A DNA stretch of 64,000 nt, taken from Caryophanales bacterium UBA4855 (GTDB taxonomy: Bacteria > Bacillota_I > Bacilli_A > RFN20 > CAG-826). Below, in pieces: positions 47,496 through 56,636 of this stretch (its first letter is position 1; every line of letters begins with the position of its first letter). The DNA lies in contig DHEH01000001.1 in assembly GCA_002399785.1 (NCBI GenBank), forward strand, positions 26,804-90,803. The letters are read 5' to 3'. The notes beneath the pieces were generated by a model. It was not told the DNA's origin. It saw only the letters and a list, made by a program, of their open reading frames with translations, and made no database searches. Made by a program: the position numbers and the translations under genes.

Positions 47496-48494
47496 ATGGG
47501 ATACGAAAAGAATAGAGTAACTATTTATGAAGTCGCTAAACAAAGTGGTGTTAGTTTAGCAACCGTTTCACGTGTCATTAATAATTCTGATTCGGTAAAA
47601 GATGATACAAAAAACAAAGTAATGGCCGTCATTAAAAAACTTGGATATAAACCAAGCGGATTGGCTCAAGCTTTGGCAACTAACAAAACAACTACACTTG
47701 GCGTTATTATTTCAAGCGCTAATTACGTTTATATTTCTAACTTTCTTAATGGTGTTACAGAAATTTGTAAAACTAAAGGTTTTGGAATTTCTTTATATAC
47801 CACAAGCCACTCTAAAGAAGATGCCGCTTCATGTATTGAAAAAGCAATTAAAAGTCACGTTGATGGAGTCGTAATTTTTGATGATGAGTTAAATGATGAA
47901 GATTACAACATTCTTAACGATTATGAAGTTCCTGTCGTTGTTATTAACAATAACATATCTTCAAGTAGAATTGCTTGTATTCCATTTGGTTACGAACATT
48001 TAATTATTCGAATTATTACCGATTATTTCAATAAAGGTGATAAAAAGATGACCTTTTTACACGTTCATAACGGAGGTCGTTTATTAAGAAGAGTTGAGAA
48101 TGCTTTTATTAAAACACATCTTGATAACGATAAGACTTATGAAGTTGTAAATTGTGATGATAGTTATTTACGTACTTATAAAGATTTCATGGAAAGATTT
48201 AAAACAAGAAGAAAAGAATACATCATCGCTTATCGTGATTCTATCGCTGCTGCCGTACTTAATGCTGCTACTGATAGTGGTTTAAGTGTTCCTGATGATA
48301 TCGAAGTTCTTTCGATAATTGGTACCAAATATTCCTGGATTATGCGCCCTCAAATTTCTAGTATGCATATTGATATGCAAGAAGTTGGTAAGAGAGCAGT
48401 TTATATGTTAACCGATTTAATTGAAAATAATTTACAAGATAAAATTTATAAATTTGAAAGTGTTTATATCAAAAGAGATTCAACTAAATTTTAG
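47496..48494 (+). CDS. LacI/GalR-family transcriptional regulator
   Basis: A 332-aa repressor. An N-terminal helix-turn-helix and hinge VTIYEVAKQSGVSLATVSRVINNS ... KPSGLAQALA (about 8-65) is followed by a periplasmic-binding-protein-like sensor domain (LGVIIS onward). The effector is unknown, and no sugar gene is adjacent; CcpA- or MalR-like roles cannot be separated here. A TATAAT at 47466-47471 and TTGGAGGA precede it. The upstream region has imperfect repeats of AATGTAAA that could be its own operator. Confidence 0.88.
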   Translation: MGYEKNRVTIYEVAKQSGVSLATVSRVINNSDSVKDDTKNKVMAVIKKLGYKPSGLAQALATNKTTTLGVIISSANYVYISNFLNGVTEICKTKGFGISLYTTSHSKEDAASCIEKAIKSHVDGVVIFDDELNDEDYNILNDYEVPVVVINNNISSSRIACIPFGYEHLIIRIITDYFNKGDKKMTFLHVHNGGRLLRRVENAFIKTHLDNDKTYEVVNCDDSYLRTYKDFMERFKTRRKEYIIAYRDSIAAAVLNAATDSGLSVPDDIEVLSIIGTKYSWIMRPQISSMHIDMQEVGKRAVYMLTDLIENNLQDKIYKFESVYIKRDSTKF

Positions 48495-48529
48495 TTGCTA
48501 ATGTGACTACCTTTTATTTTTTTATCATA

Positions 48530-48535
48530 TATAAT
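48530..48535 (+). promoter_or_regulatory. -10 element of apt
   Basis: TATAAT at 48530-48535 lies about 28 nt before the apt ATG, which has AAAGGAG. The -35 is weak. Confidence 0.4.
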
Positions 48536-48563
48536 AAATAAGTGTGAAAAAGGAGATTTTTAT

Positions 48564-49274
48564 ATGGATGTTTATGATAATTTTATAAGATCAGTTATTG
48601 ATTATCCTATCAAGGGAATTAATTTCCGTGATATTACCCCATTATTAGCTAACGGAAATGCTTTTCATCAAGTAATAATGGATTTAAATAAGGAATTACC
48701 ACCTTATGATCGCTATGACAAGTTCATTGCTGCTGAAAGTAGAGGATTCATTTTTGGAGCTCCATTGGCTAGCATGAATAATAAAGGACTTGTTTTAGCT
48801 AGAAAAGCTGGTAAATTGCCACTTGTTGGTTATCGTGAAACTTATAAACTTGAATATGGAGAGGCAACTATTGAAATTCCAAAAGATGCAATTGCTCCTG
48901 GAGATAGAGTAATTATTATTGATGATTTAATTGCAACTGGTGGAAGCGCTAAAGCAATGGTTGATTTGGTTAGAAGTGCTGGTGGTATTCCTGTTATGGC
49001 CTTATTCTTAATCGAATTAAGAAGTTTGCAAGGTTATAAAAAGCTTGGAATTCCAGTAGTTTCAATTGTAAATTACGGAATTCATATCAGTGATTTCTTA
49101 CAACTTCAAAATTGTAAATTCCCAATGGGAAAATTTAAAGAAAAGGTAAACGAAACCGAGATTAAAGTCGTTTACGATGATGGCACAGAACAAATTGTTG
49201 AAAAAACTAACATTGTCTCAATTATACAAAAAGAAAAGGATGGAAGACTAACCTATATCCGTTATAGAGATTAG
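48564..49274 (+). CDS. apt: Adenine phosphoribosyltransferase with C-terminal extension
   Basis: Salvages adenine to AMP with PRPP. The N-terminal 170 residues are a standard Apt: IDYPIKGINFRDITPLL (about 13-29), ESRGFIFGAPLA, RKAGKLP and the PRPP-binding VIIIDDLIATGGSAKA (about 115-130). The protein is 236 aa, about 60 longer than usual; the extra C-terminal part (about 177-236) is charged and of unknown role. AAAAGGAG lies upstream. tyrS follows after 11 nt. Confidence 0.9.
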   Translation: MDVYDNFIRSVIDYPIKGINFRDITPLLANGNAFHQVIMDLNKELPPYDRYDKFIAAESRGFIFGAPLASMNNKGLVLARKAGKLPLVGYRETYKLEYGEATIEIPKDAIAPGDRVIIIDDLIATGGSAKAMVDLVRSAGGIPVMALFLIELRSLQGYKKLGIPVVSIVNYGIHISDFLQLQNCKFPMGKFKEKVNETEIKVVYDDGTEQIVEKTNIVSIIQKEKDGRLTYIRYRD

Positions 49275-49285
49275 TTAAAGGAATT

Positions 49286-50539
49286 ATGGAAAATATTATT
49301 GATGATTTAAATTATAGAGGTCTTATAAAAGACTACTCAAACGAGGAAGAGATTAGAAAATTACTTTCTACTCCTCAAACTGTTTATTGCGGTTTCGATC
49401 CAAGTGCATCAAGTATGCATATCGGAAACTTCGTAATGATCGCAACTTTAATGAGATTACAAAGAGCTGGTCATAGAATTATAGCTGTCGTTGGCGGAGC
49501 TACTGGAATGATTGGTGATCCTAGCGGGAAAAGTAAAGAAAGAGTTTTGCAAACTCCAGAAAGAGTTAAACAAAATACCCAAAATATTCATGACCAATTA
49601 GCAAAATTTTTGGATTTAAAAGATCCTAAAAAAGGATTGTTAATCAACAATTATGATTGGTTAAGCAAAATTACTTTACTCGATTATCTTCGTGATTACG
49701 CAAAATATTTTAGTGTTAATTATATGCTTGCTAAAGATATTGTCTCTAGTCGTTTAGAGTCTGGAATTTCTTTAACTGAATTTACTTATATGACTCTTCA
49801 ATCGATCGATTTCTTACATTTACATCGTGAATACGGAGTTAATATTCAAATTGGTGGAAGCGATCAATGGGGAAATTTAACTGCTGGAATCGATTTAATT
49901 AAAAAACTTGAAGGACCAGAAGCGAAAGCTGAATGTATGACAGGCCACTTAATTACTAGAAGTGATGGCAAAAAATTTGGTAAGAGTGAAGATGGTGCTT
50001 TATTCCTTGACCCAAAACTTACTAGTCCTTATAAACTTTACCAATTCTTCTATAACCAAAGTGATGAAGATTGTATAAGATATTTAAAGATTTTTACTTT
50101 CTTAACCAAAGAAGAAATCTCTAAAATTGAAAAAGAGCATTTAGCTGCTTTAGGTGCTCGTATTGGTCAAAAAGTTCTTGCTTTCGAAGTTACAAAAATT
50201 GTTCACGGTGAAGAAAAAGCTAATGAAGCTAAAAACATGAGCGAAGCTTTATTCTCAAATGATTTCGCCTCTTTAACTCAAGAAAATATTGAAGAATTAT
50301 TTGAAAATTACAAAATTTCAATTGATTCTATCGAACCATTAGAAGATTTATTAATTCAAATTAAGGCTGCAAGTAGTAAACGTGAAGCCCGTGAATTTTT
50401 AAAGAACAACGCTATTTCAATTAATGGTGTTAAAGAATCTGACGGTAACAAAGTATTTACTAAAGATGATTGCTTATTCAATAAATATTTAATTATCAAA
50501 AGAGGAAAAAAGAACTATTATTTAGTTGAAGTTAAATAG
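49286..50539 (+). CDS. tyrS: Tyrosyl-tRNA synthetase
   Basis: Charges tRNA-Tyr. The 417-aa class I synthetase has the HIGH-type motif GFDPSASSMHIGN (about 34-46), GGSDQWGN, and the KMSKS-type motif KFGKSEDGALF. The C-terminal 70 residues form an S4 RNA-binding domain. AAAGGA precedes the ATG. A hairpin terminator follows. Confidence 0.96.
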   Translation: MENIIDDLNYRGLIKDYSNEEEIRKLLSTPQTVYCGFDPSASSMHIGNFVMIATLMRLQRAGHRIIAVVGGATGMIGDPSGKSKERVLQTPERVKQNTQNIHDQLAKFLDLKDPKKGLLINNYDWLSKITLLDYLRDYAKYFSVNYMLAKDIVSSRLESGISLTEFTYMTLQSIDFLHLHREYGVNIQIGGSDQWGNLTAGIDLIKKLEGPEAKAECMTGHLITRSDGKKFGKSEDGALFLDPKLTSPYKLYQFFYNQSDEDCIRYLKIFTFLTKEEISKIEKEHLAALGARIGQKVLAFEVTKIVHGEEKANEAKNMSEALFSNDFASLTQENIEELFENYKISIDSIEPLEDLLIQIKAASSKREAREFLKNNAISINGVKESDGNKVFTKDDCLFNKYLIIKRGKKNYYLVEVK

Positions 50540-50555
50540 TTTTTTACAGTGTAAT

Positions 50556-50594
50556 AAAATCCTTCCTTTTATATCCTAAAAAGAAGGATTTTTT
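50556..50594 (+). terminator. Rho-independent terminator after tyrS
   Basis: A 10-bp stem (50556-50565 with 50583-50592) with core ATCCTTC/GAAGGAT, a long A/T loop and a T-run. The 147 nt that follow before tdk hold only a small TTCGAT-AAA-ATCGAA hairpin (50636-50650) and the tdk -10. Confidence 0.8.
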
Positions 50595-50741
50595 ATTACT
50601 TTGAAAATTATTTTTTCTATTTATTTTACGATATCTTCGATAAAATCGAACGTTTTATTAATATAAAATAAATTATAAAAATCAAGTCTTTTTATAAGTT
50701 ATTTAATAAAGTATAATTTTTTTAATTTGGAGGATGGACAT

Positions 50742-51323
50742 ATGACGCACGAATATAATGGTACTGGTTTTATCGAGGTAATTTGTGGTCCAATGTTTGC
50801 TGGAAAAAGCGAGGAACTTTTACGTCGAATCAATCGCTTAATTTTTGCAAAAAAGAAATTTTTAGTTTTTAAACCTACAATCGATGATCGTTATAGTGCC
50901 AACGAAGTTGTTTCACACTCCAAAAGAGCTTATAAATGTATTGCAATAAAAAATGCAACCGACATTTTAAAATATGTAACTCCAGATTTACAAGTTGTTG
51001 CAATTGATGAAGTACAATTTTTTGACGATTCAATTATTACTGTTGTAAATACCCTTGCTAATCGTGGAATTAGAGTAATTTGTGCTGGTCTTGATTGTGA
51101 TTTTAAAGGTGAACCATTCCCAGTAACCGCTAATTTGTTAGCTTTAGCTGAAGATGTTACAAAATTAACAGCAATTTGCGCAGTTTGTGGCAAAGAAGCT
51201 ACTATGACTCAAAGATTGGTTGATGGTGAACCTGCAAAAGATAGTGATCCAGTAGTTTTAGTCGGAGCCAAAGAATCTTATGAACCAAGATGTAGAAAAT
51301 GTCATTGTGTTAGACACGAATAG
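50742..51323 (+). CDS. tdk: Thymidine kinase
   Basis: Salvages thymidine to dTMP. The 193-aa type II kinase has the P-loop [17 protein letters not shown] (about 14-30), AIDEVQFF Walker B (about 90-97), and the zinc-binding CAVCGKEA and CRKCH pairs near the C-terminus. I chose ATG 50742; the in-frame TTG at 50727 lies inside the TTGGAGGA ribosome binding site. TATAAT is at 50712-50717. Confidence 0.95.
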   Translation: MTHEYNGTGFIEVICGPMFAGKSEELLRRINRLIFAKKKFLVFKPTIDDRYSANEVVSHSKRAYKCIAIKNATDILKYVTPDLQVVAIDEVQFFDDSIITVVNTLANRGIRVICAGLDCDFKGEPFPVTANLLALAEDVTKLTAICAVCGKEATMTQRLVDGEPAKDSDPVVLVGAKESYEPRCRKCHCVRHE

Positions 51324-51327
51324 AATA

Positions 51328-51355
51328 TTGATTATAACTAATTTTATTATATAAT
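51328..51355 (+). promoter_or_regulatory. Promoter of the CNNM/CBS gene pair
   Basis: TTGATT (51328-51333), a 16-bp spacer and TATAAT (51350-51355). The leader carries TAGGAGTG followed by a 3-codon open frame ATG AAT TTA TAA (51375-51386) just before the ATG used at 51390. Confidence 0.55.
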
Positions 51356-51389
51356 TAATTAGTAATTAGGAGTGATGAATTTATAAAAT

Positions 51390-52517
51390 ATGTCGCCTTA
51401 TCCGTGTAATGTTAATTTGTTAGTCAACGATGCGTCATCGACTTTTAATATTCCTATTTGGGTTGATTGGCTATTGATAATAATATTGTTATTTGTTGCC
51501 GGCCTTTTCAGTGCGAGTGAAAATGTTTTTTCAAATTGCAATAAATATCATTTTAGAGTTTTGGCAGATCGTGGAAAAACCACTGCAAAGGCCGTCTCTT
51601 TTTTAATTGATAATTTTGACGATACATTAATTACAGTTCTATTTGCAAATAATGCTATTCAATATTTGATGTCTATTTTAATGAGTGATGTGTTCATTAA
51701 TATATCAATTAAATATGGTTGGAAAGTTCAAGGATTAGATACTGTTTTAGCAACACTTGTAATGGCATTATTAGTATATGTAATTACTGACTCATTATTT
51801 AAAATAATTAGCAAACATATACCTAATAAGATGGCAAATTTCTTAGTCTATATCGATATTTTTTCTTATTTTTTAATGTGGCCTATCGTTAAATTCTTTA
51901 AATTACTTATTTTATTAATTCATAAAATATTCAAAATTAAAGATAAAAATATTTTAACAAAAGAAGATTTTATTGAATCAGCTGATAAAGCTAAAATTAT
52001 CGATGATAATGAAGATGGCAATAGTGCTCATGAAGAACTTCTTGAACCAGATGAAATGAAAATTTTAAATCGTACTTTTACTTTTGATAAAATTAGCGTA
52101 AATGATGTTTTTACTAAAAAAGAAGACATCTTTGCAATAGATATTAATAAAATTGATACTAAATCACTCAACAAAATTATTTTAAATAACAATTATTCCC
52201 GAATTCCAGTTTATGAAGATAATATTGATAACATAATCGGTGTTTTAACAATTCGAATTTATTTTAAGGAATACCTTAAAGATCCGCATTTAGATATAAG
52301 AAGTACGCTTAATTCCCCATTATTTATTGATGGAAGTGAAAAAGTGGATGCTATTTTTAATTTATTTAATAAAACTAAACATCATATCGCCTTTGTTAAA
52401 GATGAAGACGGGAATTTAACTGGAATGATTACGATGGATGATATTTTAGAAGAATTAGTTGGTGATATAGATGAAGATAAAGTCGATAAATTGAGAGAGA
52501 ATAAATATGCCAGCTGA
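51390..52517 (+). CDS. CNNM/CBS-domain membrane protein, first of a tandem pair, lacking the CorC domain
   Basis: A 375-aa protein of the UPF0053/CorC-CorB family, implicated in Mg2+ or other cation transport. It has an N-terminal CNNM transmembrane domain (about four helices, 18-175; ASENVFSNCNKYHFRVLADRG is family-like) and a CBS pair (about 225-355; [17 protein letters not shown] and TGMITMDDILEELVGDI). It ends right after the CBS pair, so the CorC/HlyC C-terminal domain is missing. The best ribosome binding site (AGGAG, 51369-51373) is 16 nt from this ATG, with a 3-codon mini-ORF between. It overlaps the next gene by 11 nt. Confidence 0.82.
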   Translation: MSPYPCNVNLLVNDASSTFNIPIWVDWLLIIILLFVAGLFSASENVFSNCNKYHFRVLADRGKTTAKAVSFLIDNFDDTLITVLFANNAIQYLMSILMSDVFINISIKYGWKVQGLDTVLATLVMALLVYVITDSLFKIISKHIPNKMANFLVYIDIFSYFLMWPIVKFFKLLILLIHKIFKIKDKNILTKEDFIESADKAKIIDDNEDGNSAHEELLEPDEMKILNRTFTFDKISVNDVFTKKEDIFAIDINKIDTKSLNKIILNNNYSRIPVYEDNIDNIIGVLTIRIYFKEYLKDPHLDIRSTLNSPLFIDGSEKVDAIFNLFNKTKHHIAFVKDEDGNLTGMITMDDILEELVGDIDEDKVDKLRENKYAS

Positions 52518-53802
52518 GGTAATTAATTTAATATTTCTTTTATCTATTTCAATTTTCCTATTAATTTTAGGTTTTATTTTTAGTTCGATGGATATGGCTT
52601 TTGGTTGTGTTAATATTTCTCATTTAGAAAGAAAATATAAAATTAAACCTACAAAAGGGCTAGCTAAAGCTATTAAATATGCTAAAGATTACGATCAAAC
52701 TATTTCTACTATTTTATTATGCAATGATATTGTTAATATCGCTTCTGAGGTTGTTTCTATACCTTTAAGCATGTCTATAAGTAAAGTTGGTGGTTTTACC
52801 AATACCGCTTTAGTGACGACACTTGTAGCTCTTATTACTTTAATACTTTTAATCTTTATTGCGGAAATTTTAGCCAAGTCAATTGGTAAGATTTATGCAG
52901 AAAGGATTGTTTATTTAACGAGTTATTTTTTAACTTTCTTCTATTATTTATTTTTTCCAATTACTTGGCTCACTAAGAAATTAATATACTATGCAACTTA
53001 TCCAATAACACATAAAGTAAAAGATATTGAAATTACAGATGATGAACTTCACGAGATGGTTGATGAAATCGAAGAAGAAGGTGTAGTAGGTGAAAAAAAA
53101 GCGGAGATGATTAGAAGTACAATTGATTACGCAAATACCGAAGCTTATGAAGTAATGACCCCTCGAGTCGATGTTTTTGCAATTGATGTTGAAGATTCAA
53201 TTGATGAAATATTAGCTAGCGAAGAAGTTTTAACTCATAGTAGAATACCTGTTTATGAAGATTCAATAGATAACGTCATTGGCTATGTTCATTCAAAAAC
53301 TATAGTTAGATTAAAACTTGAAAATAAAACGGAATCTATAAAAAGTATTGTTTTACCTTTAGAAAAATTTCCGAGATCCACTGAAATCAATGATATTTTT
53401 CGTGAATTTAAGAAGACACAAGTTCATTTTGCAGTAGTTCTAGATGAATATGGCGGAACTGAAGGCATAATAACCATGGAAGATATATTAGAAGAAATTG
53501 TTGGAGAAATTTGGGATGAAACCGATGATATTGAAGCGCCATTTTTCGAAACTAAAGACGGATCTTATATCGTTGATGGTGGGATGAATTTAGATGATTT
53601 CTTTGATTTATTTGATTTAGATAAAGATGAATTAGATGATACTGAATATGTAACAATTGGTGGTTTTTGTATCGAATTATTAGATGATAGATTTGCTAAA
53701 GTTGGCGAAGTTCTTACTTATAAGAATTTAAAGATGAAAGTTTTAGCTATCGATGAAAATCACACTATTGAAAAATTGCTCGTAAAAATAATAAAAAATT
53801 AA
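52507..53802 (+). CDS. CNNM/CBS/CorC-domain membrane protein (hemolysin C-like)
   Basis: A 431-aa paralogue of the gene just upstream. It has a CNNM domain with four hydrophobic segments (about 5-28, 60-80, 92-122, 136-158), the [13 protein letters not shown] signature, a CBS pair (about 210-340; [34 protein letters not shown]) and a full CorC/HlyC C-terminal domain (about 350-430). A role in cation efflux is likely. The 11-nt overlap with its shorter paralogue suggests the two products may assemble together. Confidence 0.87.
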   Translation: MPAEVINLIFLLSISIFLLILGFIFSSMDMAFGCVNISHLERKYKIKPTKGLAKAIKYAKDYDQTISTILLCNDIVNIASEVVSIPLSMSISKVGGFTNTALVTTLVALITLILLIFIAEILAKSIGKIYAERIVYLTSYFLTFFYYLFFPITWLTKKLIYYATYPITHKVKDIEITDDELHEMVDEIEEEGVVGEKKAEMIRSTIDYANTEAYEVMTPRVDVFAIDVEDSIDEILASEEVLTHSRIPVYEDSIDNVIGYVHSKTIVRLKLENKTESIKSIVLPLEKFPRSTEINDIFREFKKTQVHFAVVLDEYGGTEGIITMEDILEEIVGEIWDETDDIEAPFFETKDGSYIVDGGMNLDDFFDLFDLDKDELDDTEYVTIGGFCIELLDDRFAKVGEVLTYKNLKMKVLAIDENHTIEKLLVKIIKN

Positions 53803-53827
53803 AAAATAAAATTTACTTCATAAAATT

Positions 53828-53861
53828 AGCCTCGAATAGACATCTTGTATGTAAGGAGGCT
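53828..53861 (+). promoter_or_regulatory. Hairpin that sequesters the ribosome binding site of the envelope operon
   Basis: AGCCTC (53828-53833) pairs perfectly with GAGGCT (53856-53861), which contains part of the AAGGAGG Shine-Dalgarno (53853-53859) of the gene at 53867. An inner ACAT/ATGT pairing (53840-53843 with 53849-53852) extends the structure. This would block ribosome access unless opened by a factor, ligand or temperature. Confidence 0.5.
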
Positions 53862-53866
53862 CGTTT

Positions 53867-54928
53867 ATGAATTTAAAAATTGTAGCAATATGTTCGTTAC
53901 TTTTGGCGCCATTAATGATAGGCGCAGCAGAAAGTGAGAACGAAAACGAATATAAGAAGGTTGAAGAAATACCAAAATTAAATGGTATTAATTTTGGTTT
54001 TGAAATTAACAAGGACTGTTATTACGATGATAACTTAACATTTGATTTGAATATATTAGGAATATCAAATTTCAATACTATATATCACGTTCAATTTGCT
54101 TTTAAAAGCGATCTAGGCTCTTTTATTACTGAAAACTATCAATTCATTAGGTCGAGTGAATATGACGAAGGAAACGGCGGAAGAACACAACAGAAGATTA
54201 TTGTTCCGTCGAACAAAATTGATTCAAATACTGAGATAATTTGTACTTATTCTGGTGAATTAAGTTACAATGAGACAACTACTTTGTCATTTTCATCAAA
54301 TATTTCTAATTTAGGTGAAACTTTAAAATTAAGTGGTGATAAAACTGAAATATATGATTCATTAATATTAAATTATTGGCAGTTAACAACTTCTAAATTG
54401 ATAGTTGATACTAAAGCTTTATCTGATAGTTTGTATAGTGATTATTATTATCGTTTGGACTTTAATAAACTAATTTTTAAATTTAAAGCAACCTATTCTT
54501 TTTCAGCTAAATCTATAGAATTTGATTTTTACGATCCTAAACATAAATTTGATGGTGTTTATGAAAATTCTACAATTGAAGATTTTAAAAAGATATCTTT
54601 ATCATATAAAAATACTGGTGAAGGCGTTATATTTTCAAGTTTAGAGTCAAACTACTTAAATGAAGAAAATAACGAGATGAGCGGAAGAAAAAATGCAAAA
54701 AATAGAATTGAAGTTAATAATTTGTATTTTCCATATCAAAATATAGATGACTATAAAAATACTCCGATTAGACTTTATATTAATGAATTTGGTGCAAGTA
54801 AATTAAATATAAGTTTTATAGGAAATTATTTGATGGAAGAAACAATGCATGATGATAAAGAATATGTTTTATCCAGTAAAAACGAAGGAGTTTTTACTAA
54901 TGATACTTTAGAAGAGGTTACTATATGA
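53867..54928 (+). CDS. Secreted protein of unknown function, first gene of an envelope operon
   Basis: A 353-aa protein with an N-terminal signal peptide (hydrophobic 4-19, ending around MIGAAES). The mature part is acidic and beta-rich in pattern, with no domain I recognise and no sortase or membrane anchor at the C-terminus. AAGGAGG precedes the ATG but is locked in a hairpin. It is coupled to the next gene by an ATGA overlap at 54925. The cluster is unusually A/T-rich and contains only exported or membrane proteins. Confidence 0.6.
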   Translation: MNLKIVAICSLLLAPLMIGAAESENENEYKKVEEIPKLNGINFGFEINKDCYYDDNLTFDLNILGISNFNTIYHVQFAFKSDLGSFITENYQFIRSSEYDEGNGGRTQQKIIVPSNKIDSNTEIICTYSGELSYNETTTLSFSSNISNLGETLKLSGDKTEIYDSLILNYWQLTTSKLIVDTKALSDSLYSDYYYRLDFNKLIFKFKATYSFSAKSIEFDFYDPKHKFDGVYENSTIEDFKKISLSYKNTGEGVIFSSLESNYLNEENNEMSGRKNAKNRIEVNNLYFPYQNIDDYKNTPIRLYINEFGASKLNISFIGNYLMEETMHDDKEYVLSSKNEGVFTNDTLEEVTI

Positions 54929-55341
54929 AGAGAATTATTACCTTATTTGGTTTGATATTTTTGTTGACGGGATGCGAATTTAGCGGTTCTAATAAAGCTT
55001 TATCAATCGAAGCAAAACAAATACAAGAAACATTTATTGGTCTTCCTAAAGAGGTTATAAAATCATCTATTTCTACATTAGGAGAAAATGAAGAAATTAA
55101 TTACCATTTTGAAAAAGAAGTATTAAAAAATAATGTTACAAATTATTTAAATGAAGCGTTATTTAATAAAGTAAAAACATACAAAATCTCATTTTTTTAT
55201 TATCTTGAACAAATTAATGATTTAAAAGTGGATCTTTCAAATTATCCAAAAAATTGTCAAATCCATTTTTATGCAAACAGTAATTCCAATGAAAAAATTG
55301 AAGAATATTTAGTCTATCAAATTGGGGATCAAAAGATTTAA
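54925..55341 (+). CDS. Small lipoprotein of unknown function
   Basis: A 138-aa protein with a clear lipoprotein signal: basic MKR, a hydrophobic stretch and the lipobox LLTGC (C17). The mature part is charged and short, with no recognised domain. Second gene of the five-gene envelope operon; its ATG overlaps the previous stop, and the next gene starts 1 nt after its stop. Confidence 0.6.
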   Translation: MKRIITLFGLIFLLTGCEFSGSNKALSIEAKQIQETFIGLPKEVIKSSISTLGENEEINYHFEKEVLKNNVTNYLNEALFNKVKTYKISFFYYLEQINDLKVDLSNYPKNCQIHFYANSNSNEKIEEYLVYQIGDQKI

Positions 55342-55342
55342 A

Positions 55343-56047
55343 ATGCTAAAAAAATGCTTAATTTCGATATTGTTAATATTAGTTTCATTTATTTTTCTAT
55401 ACTCATCATTTAAAAATATCTTAATTTCGTTAGGAATTTCTGTTTTTGAAGGAGTTATATTATTTATATTTGTAACATTTATTGATAAAAAACAAAGAAT
55501 ATTTTTCGACAAATTTCAAAAAGGAAAAATCTTTTCTGATTATTTTTTTATTAATTGTTATTTAGGTAAAAGCGAAGAAGAATCACTATTGTTGGCCTGT
55601 AAAAAAATTAATCTTAAAATTGATAATAATGGCAATAACAAACCATCGAAAGACAATGTAATGCTTGATATAAACGAAAATATAAATGATACAACATTCA
55701 ATTATTTCCTAGAGTTAATTTCGTTAGGAACTTATAAAAATGATTTTTTCTTCTATAGAAATTTAATCAGTGAAAAATATAATAAAATATTAAACAAATT
55801 TTCGGATAATATCAAAAACAAAAATAAAAGTTTATTTCAACACTCAATAATCTGGTTAACAATATTTTTATTAATTATTTTAAGCGTTAATTTCATTAAA
55901 GGTTCACTTAATGTTATTGAAAATAAACCTATATTAATTGTTGTTCCTATATTGCTTGTTTTATTATTTTTATTCGATATAATCGCAATTATTTACTCTA
56001 ATTATTTAAAATTTTATAGTATTGGAGTAGTCGTTCATGGTAACTAA
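55343..56047 (+). CDS. Membrane protein, TadB/TadC-like topology (tentative)
   Basis: A 234-aa protein with two N-terminal helices (about 4-21 and 25-43), a cytoplasmic stretch of about 115 residues and two C-terminal helices (about 162-182 and 194-218). This 2 + loop + 2 layout is that of TadB/TadC (GspF-type) platform proteins, but sequence similarity is not evident to me. I chose ATG 55343; an in-frame TTG at 55322 lies inside the upstream gene. It overlaps the next gene by 11 nt. Confidence 0.5.
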   Translation: MLKKCLISILLILVSFIFLYSSFKNILISLGISVFEGVILFIFVTFIDKKQRIFFDKFQKGKIFSDYFFINCYLGKSEEESLLLACKKINLKIDNNGNNKPSKDNVMLDINENINDTTFNYFLELISLGTYKNDFFFYRNLISEKYNKILNKFSDNIKNKNKSLFQHSIIWLTIFLLIILSVNFIKGSLNVIENKPILIVVPILLVLLFLFDIIAIIYSNYLKFYSIGVVVHGN

Positions 56048-56636
56048 AAAGAATAAAATAATGATTATAATTTCGTTATTGTTGATAAATATTGTTCTTT
56101 TTATTGCATTTTTTCTTCTATATTTCTTAACTAAGAACACTTTCTTTTTTATTGTTTATTTTTACATATTGATTTTTGTAAATTTATTTTTATATGTATC
56201 AAATAAAAACAGAATTGAAAGCATTAATAAGGAAAGAATTGAAAATGTAATGAATGTTTTATCTATTATTGATTTAAAAAATAAAAACAGTTCGTCATAT
56301 TTGAGAAAATTGGAAATATTAAACAAGAAAATAATTGATAATGAATTAATTAATTTTTTTGAAAAGATAGAAGTGGAAGATAATGTGGCATATTATAAAG
56401 AGTTAAGCAGAAATTATAAAAGCAATGATTTAGATTCGATTTTATTAAATATTTATTTATATAAACAAAAAAATGACGATATCTTGTTAAATAGAAATAA
56501 AATCATTGTAGAGAGATCGATAAAAACAATCGATAAAAACAATGCTATAAAAGAAAATCATTTGATTATTTATCTTGGTATTATTTTTGCTTTAATTTTT
56601 TTACTAGTGATAGTTTATGAAGGAACTTATTTATGA
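56037..56636 (+). CDS. Membrane protein, three predicted helices, unknown function
   Basis: A 199-aa protein with two N-terminal helices (about 8-30 and 34-53), a charged, asparagine- and lysine-rich cytoplasmic region (about 55-175) and one C-terminal helix (about 176-196). It resembles the preceding gene in layout, so the two may be distant paralogues such as the TadB/TadC pair. Overlaps exist on both sides (11 nt and 4 nt), so translation is coupled. Confidence 0.5.
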   Translation: MVTKKNKIMIIISLLLINIVLFIAFFLLYFLTKNTFFFIVYFYILIFVNLFLYVSNKNRIESINKERIENVMNVLSIIDLKNKNSSSYLRKLEILNKKIIDNELINFFEKIEVEDNVAYYKELSRNYKSNDLDSILLNIYLYKQKNDDILLNRNKIIVERSIKTIDKNNAIKENHLIIYLGIIFALIFLLVIVYEGTYL

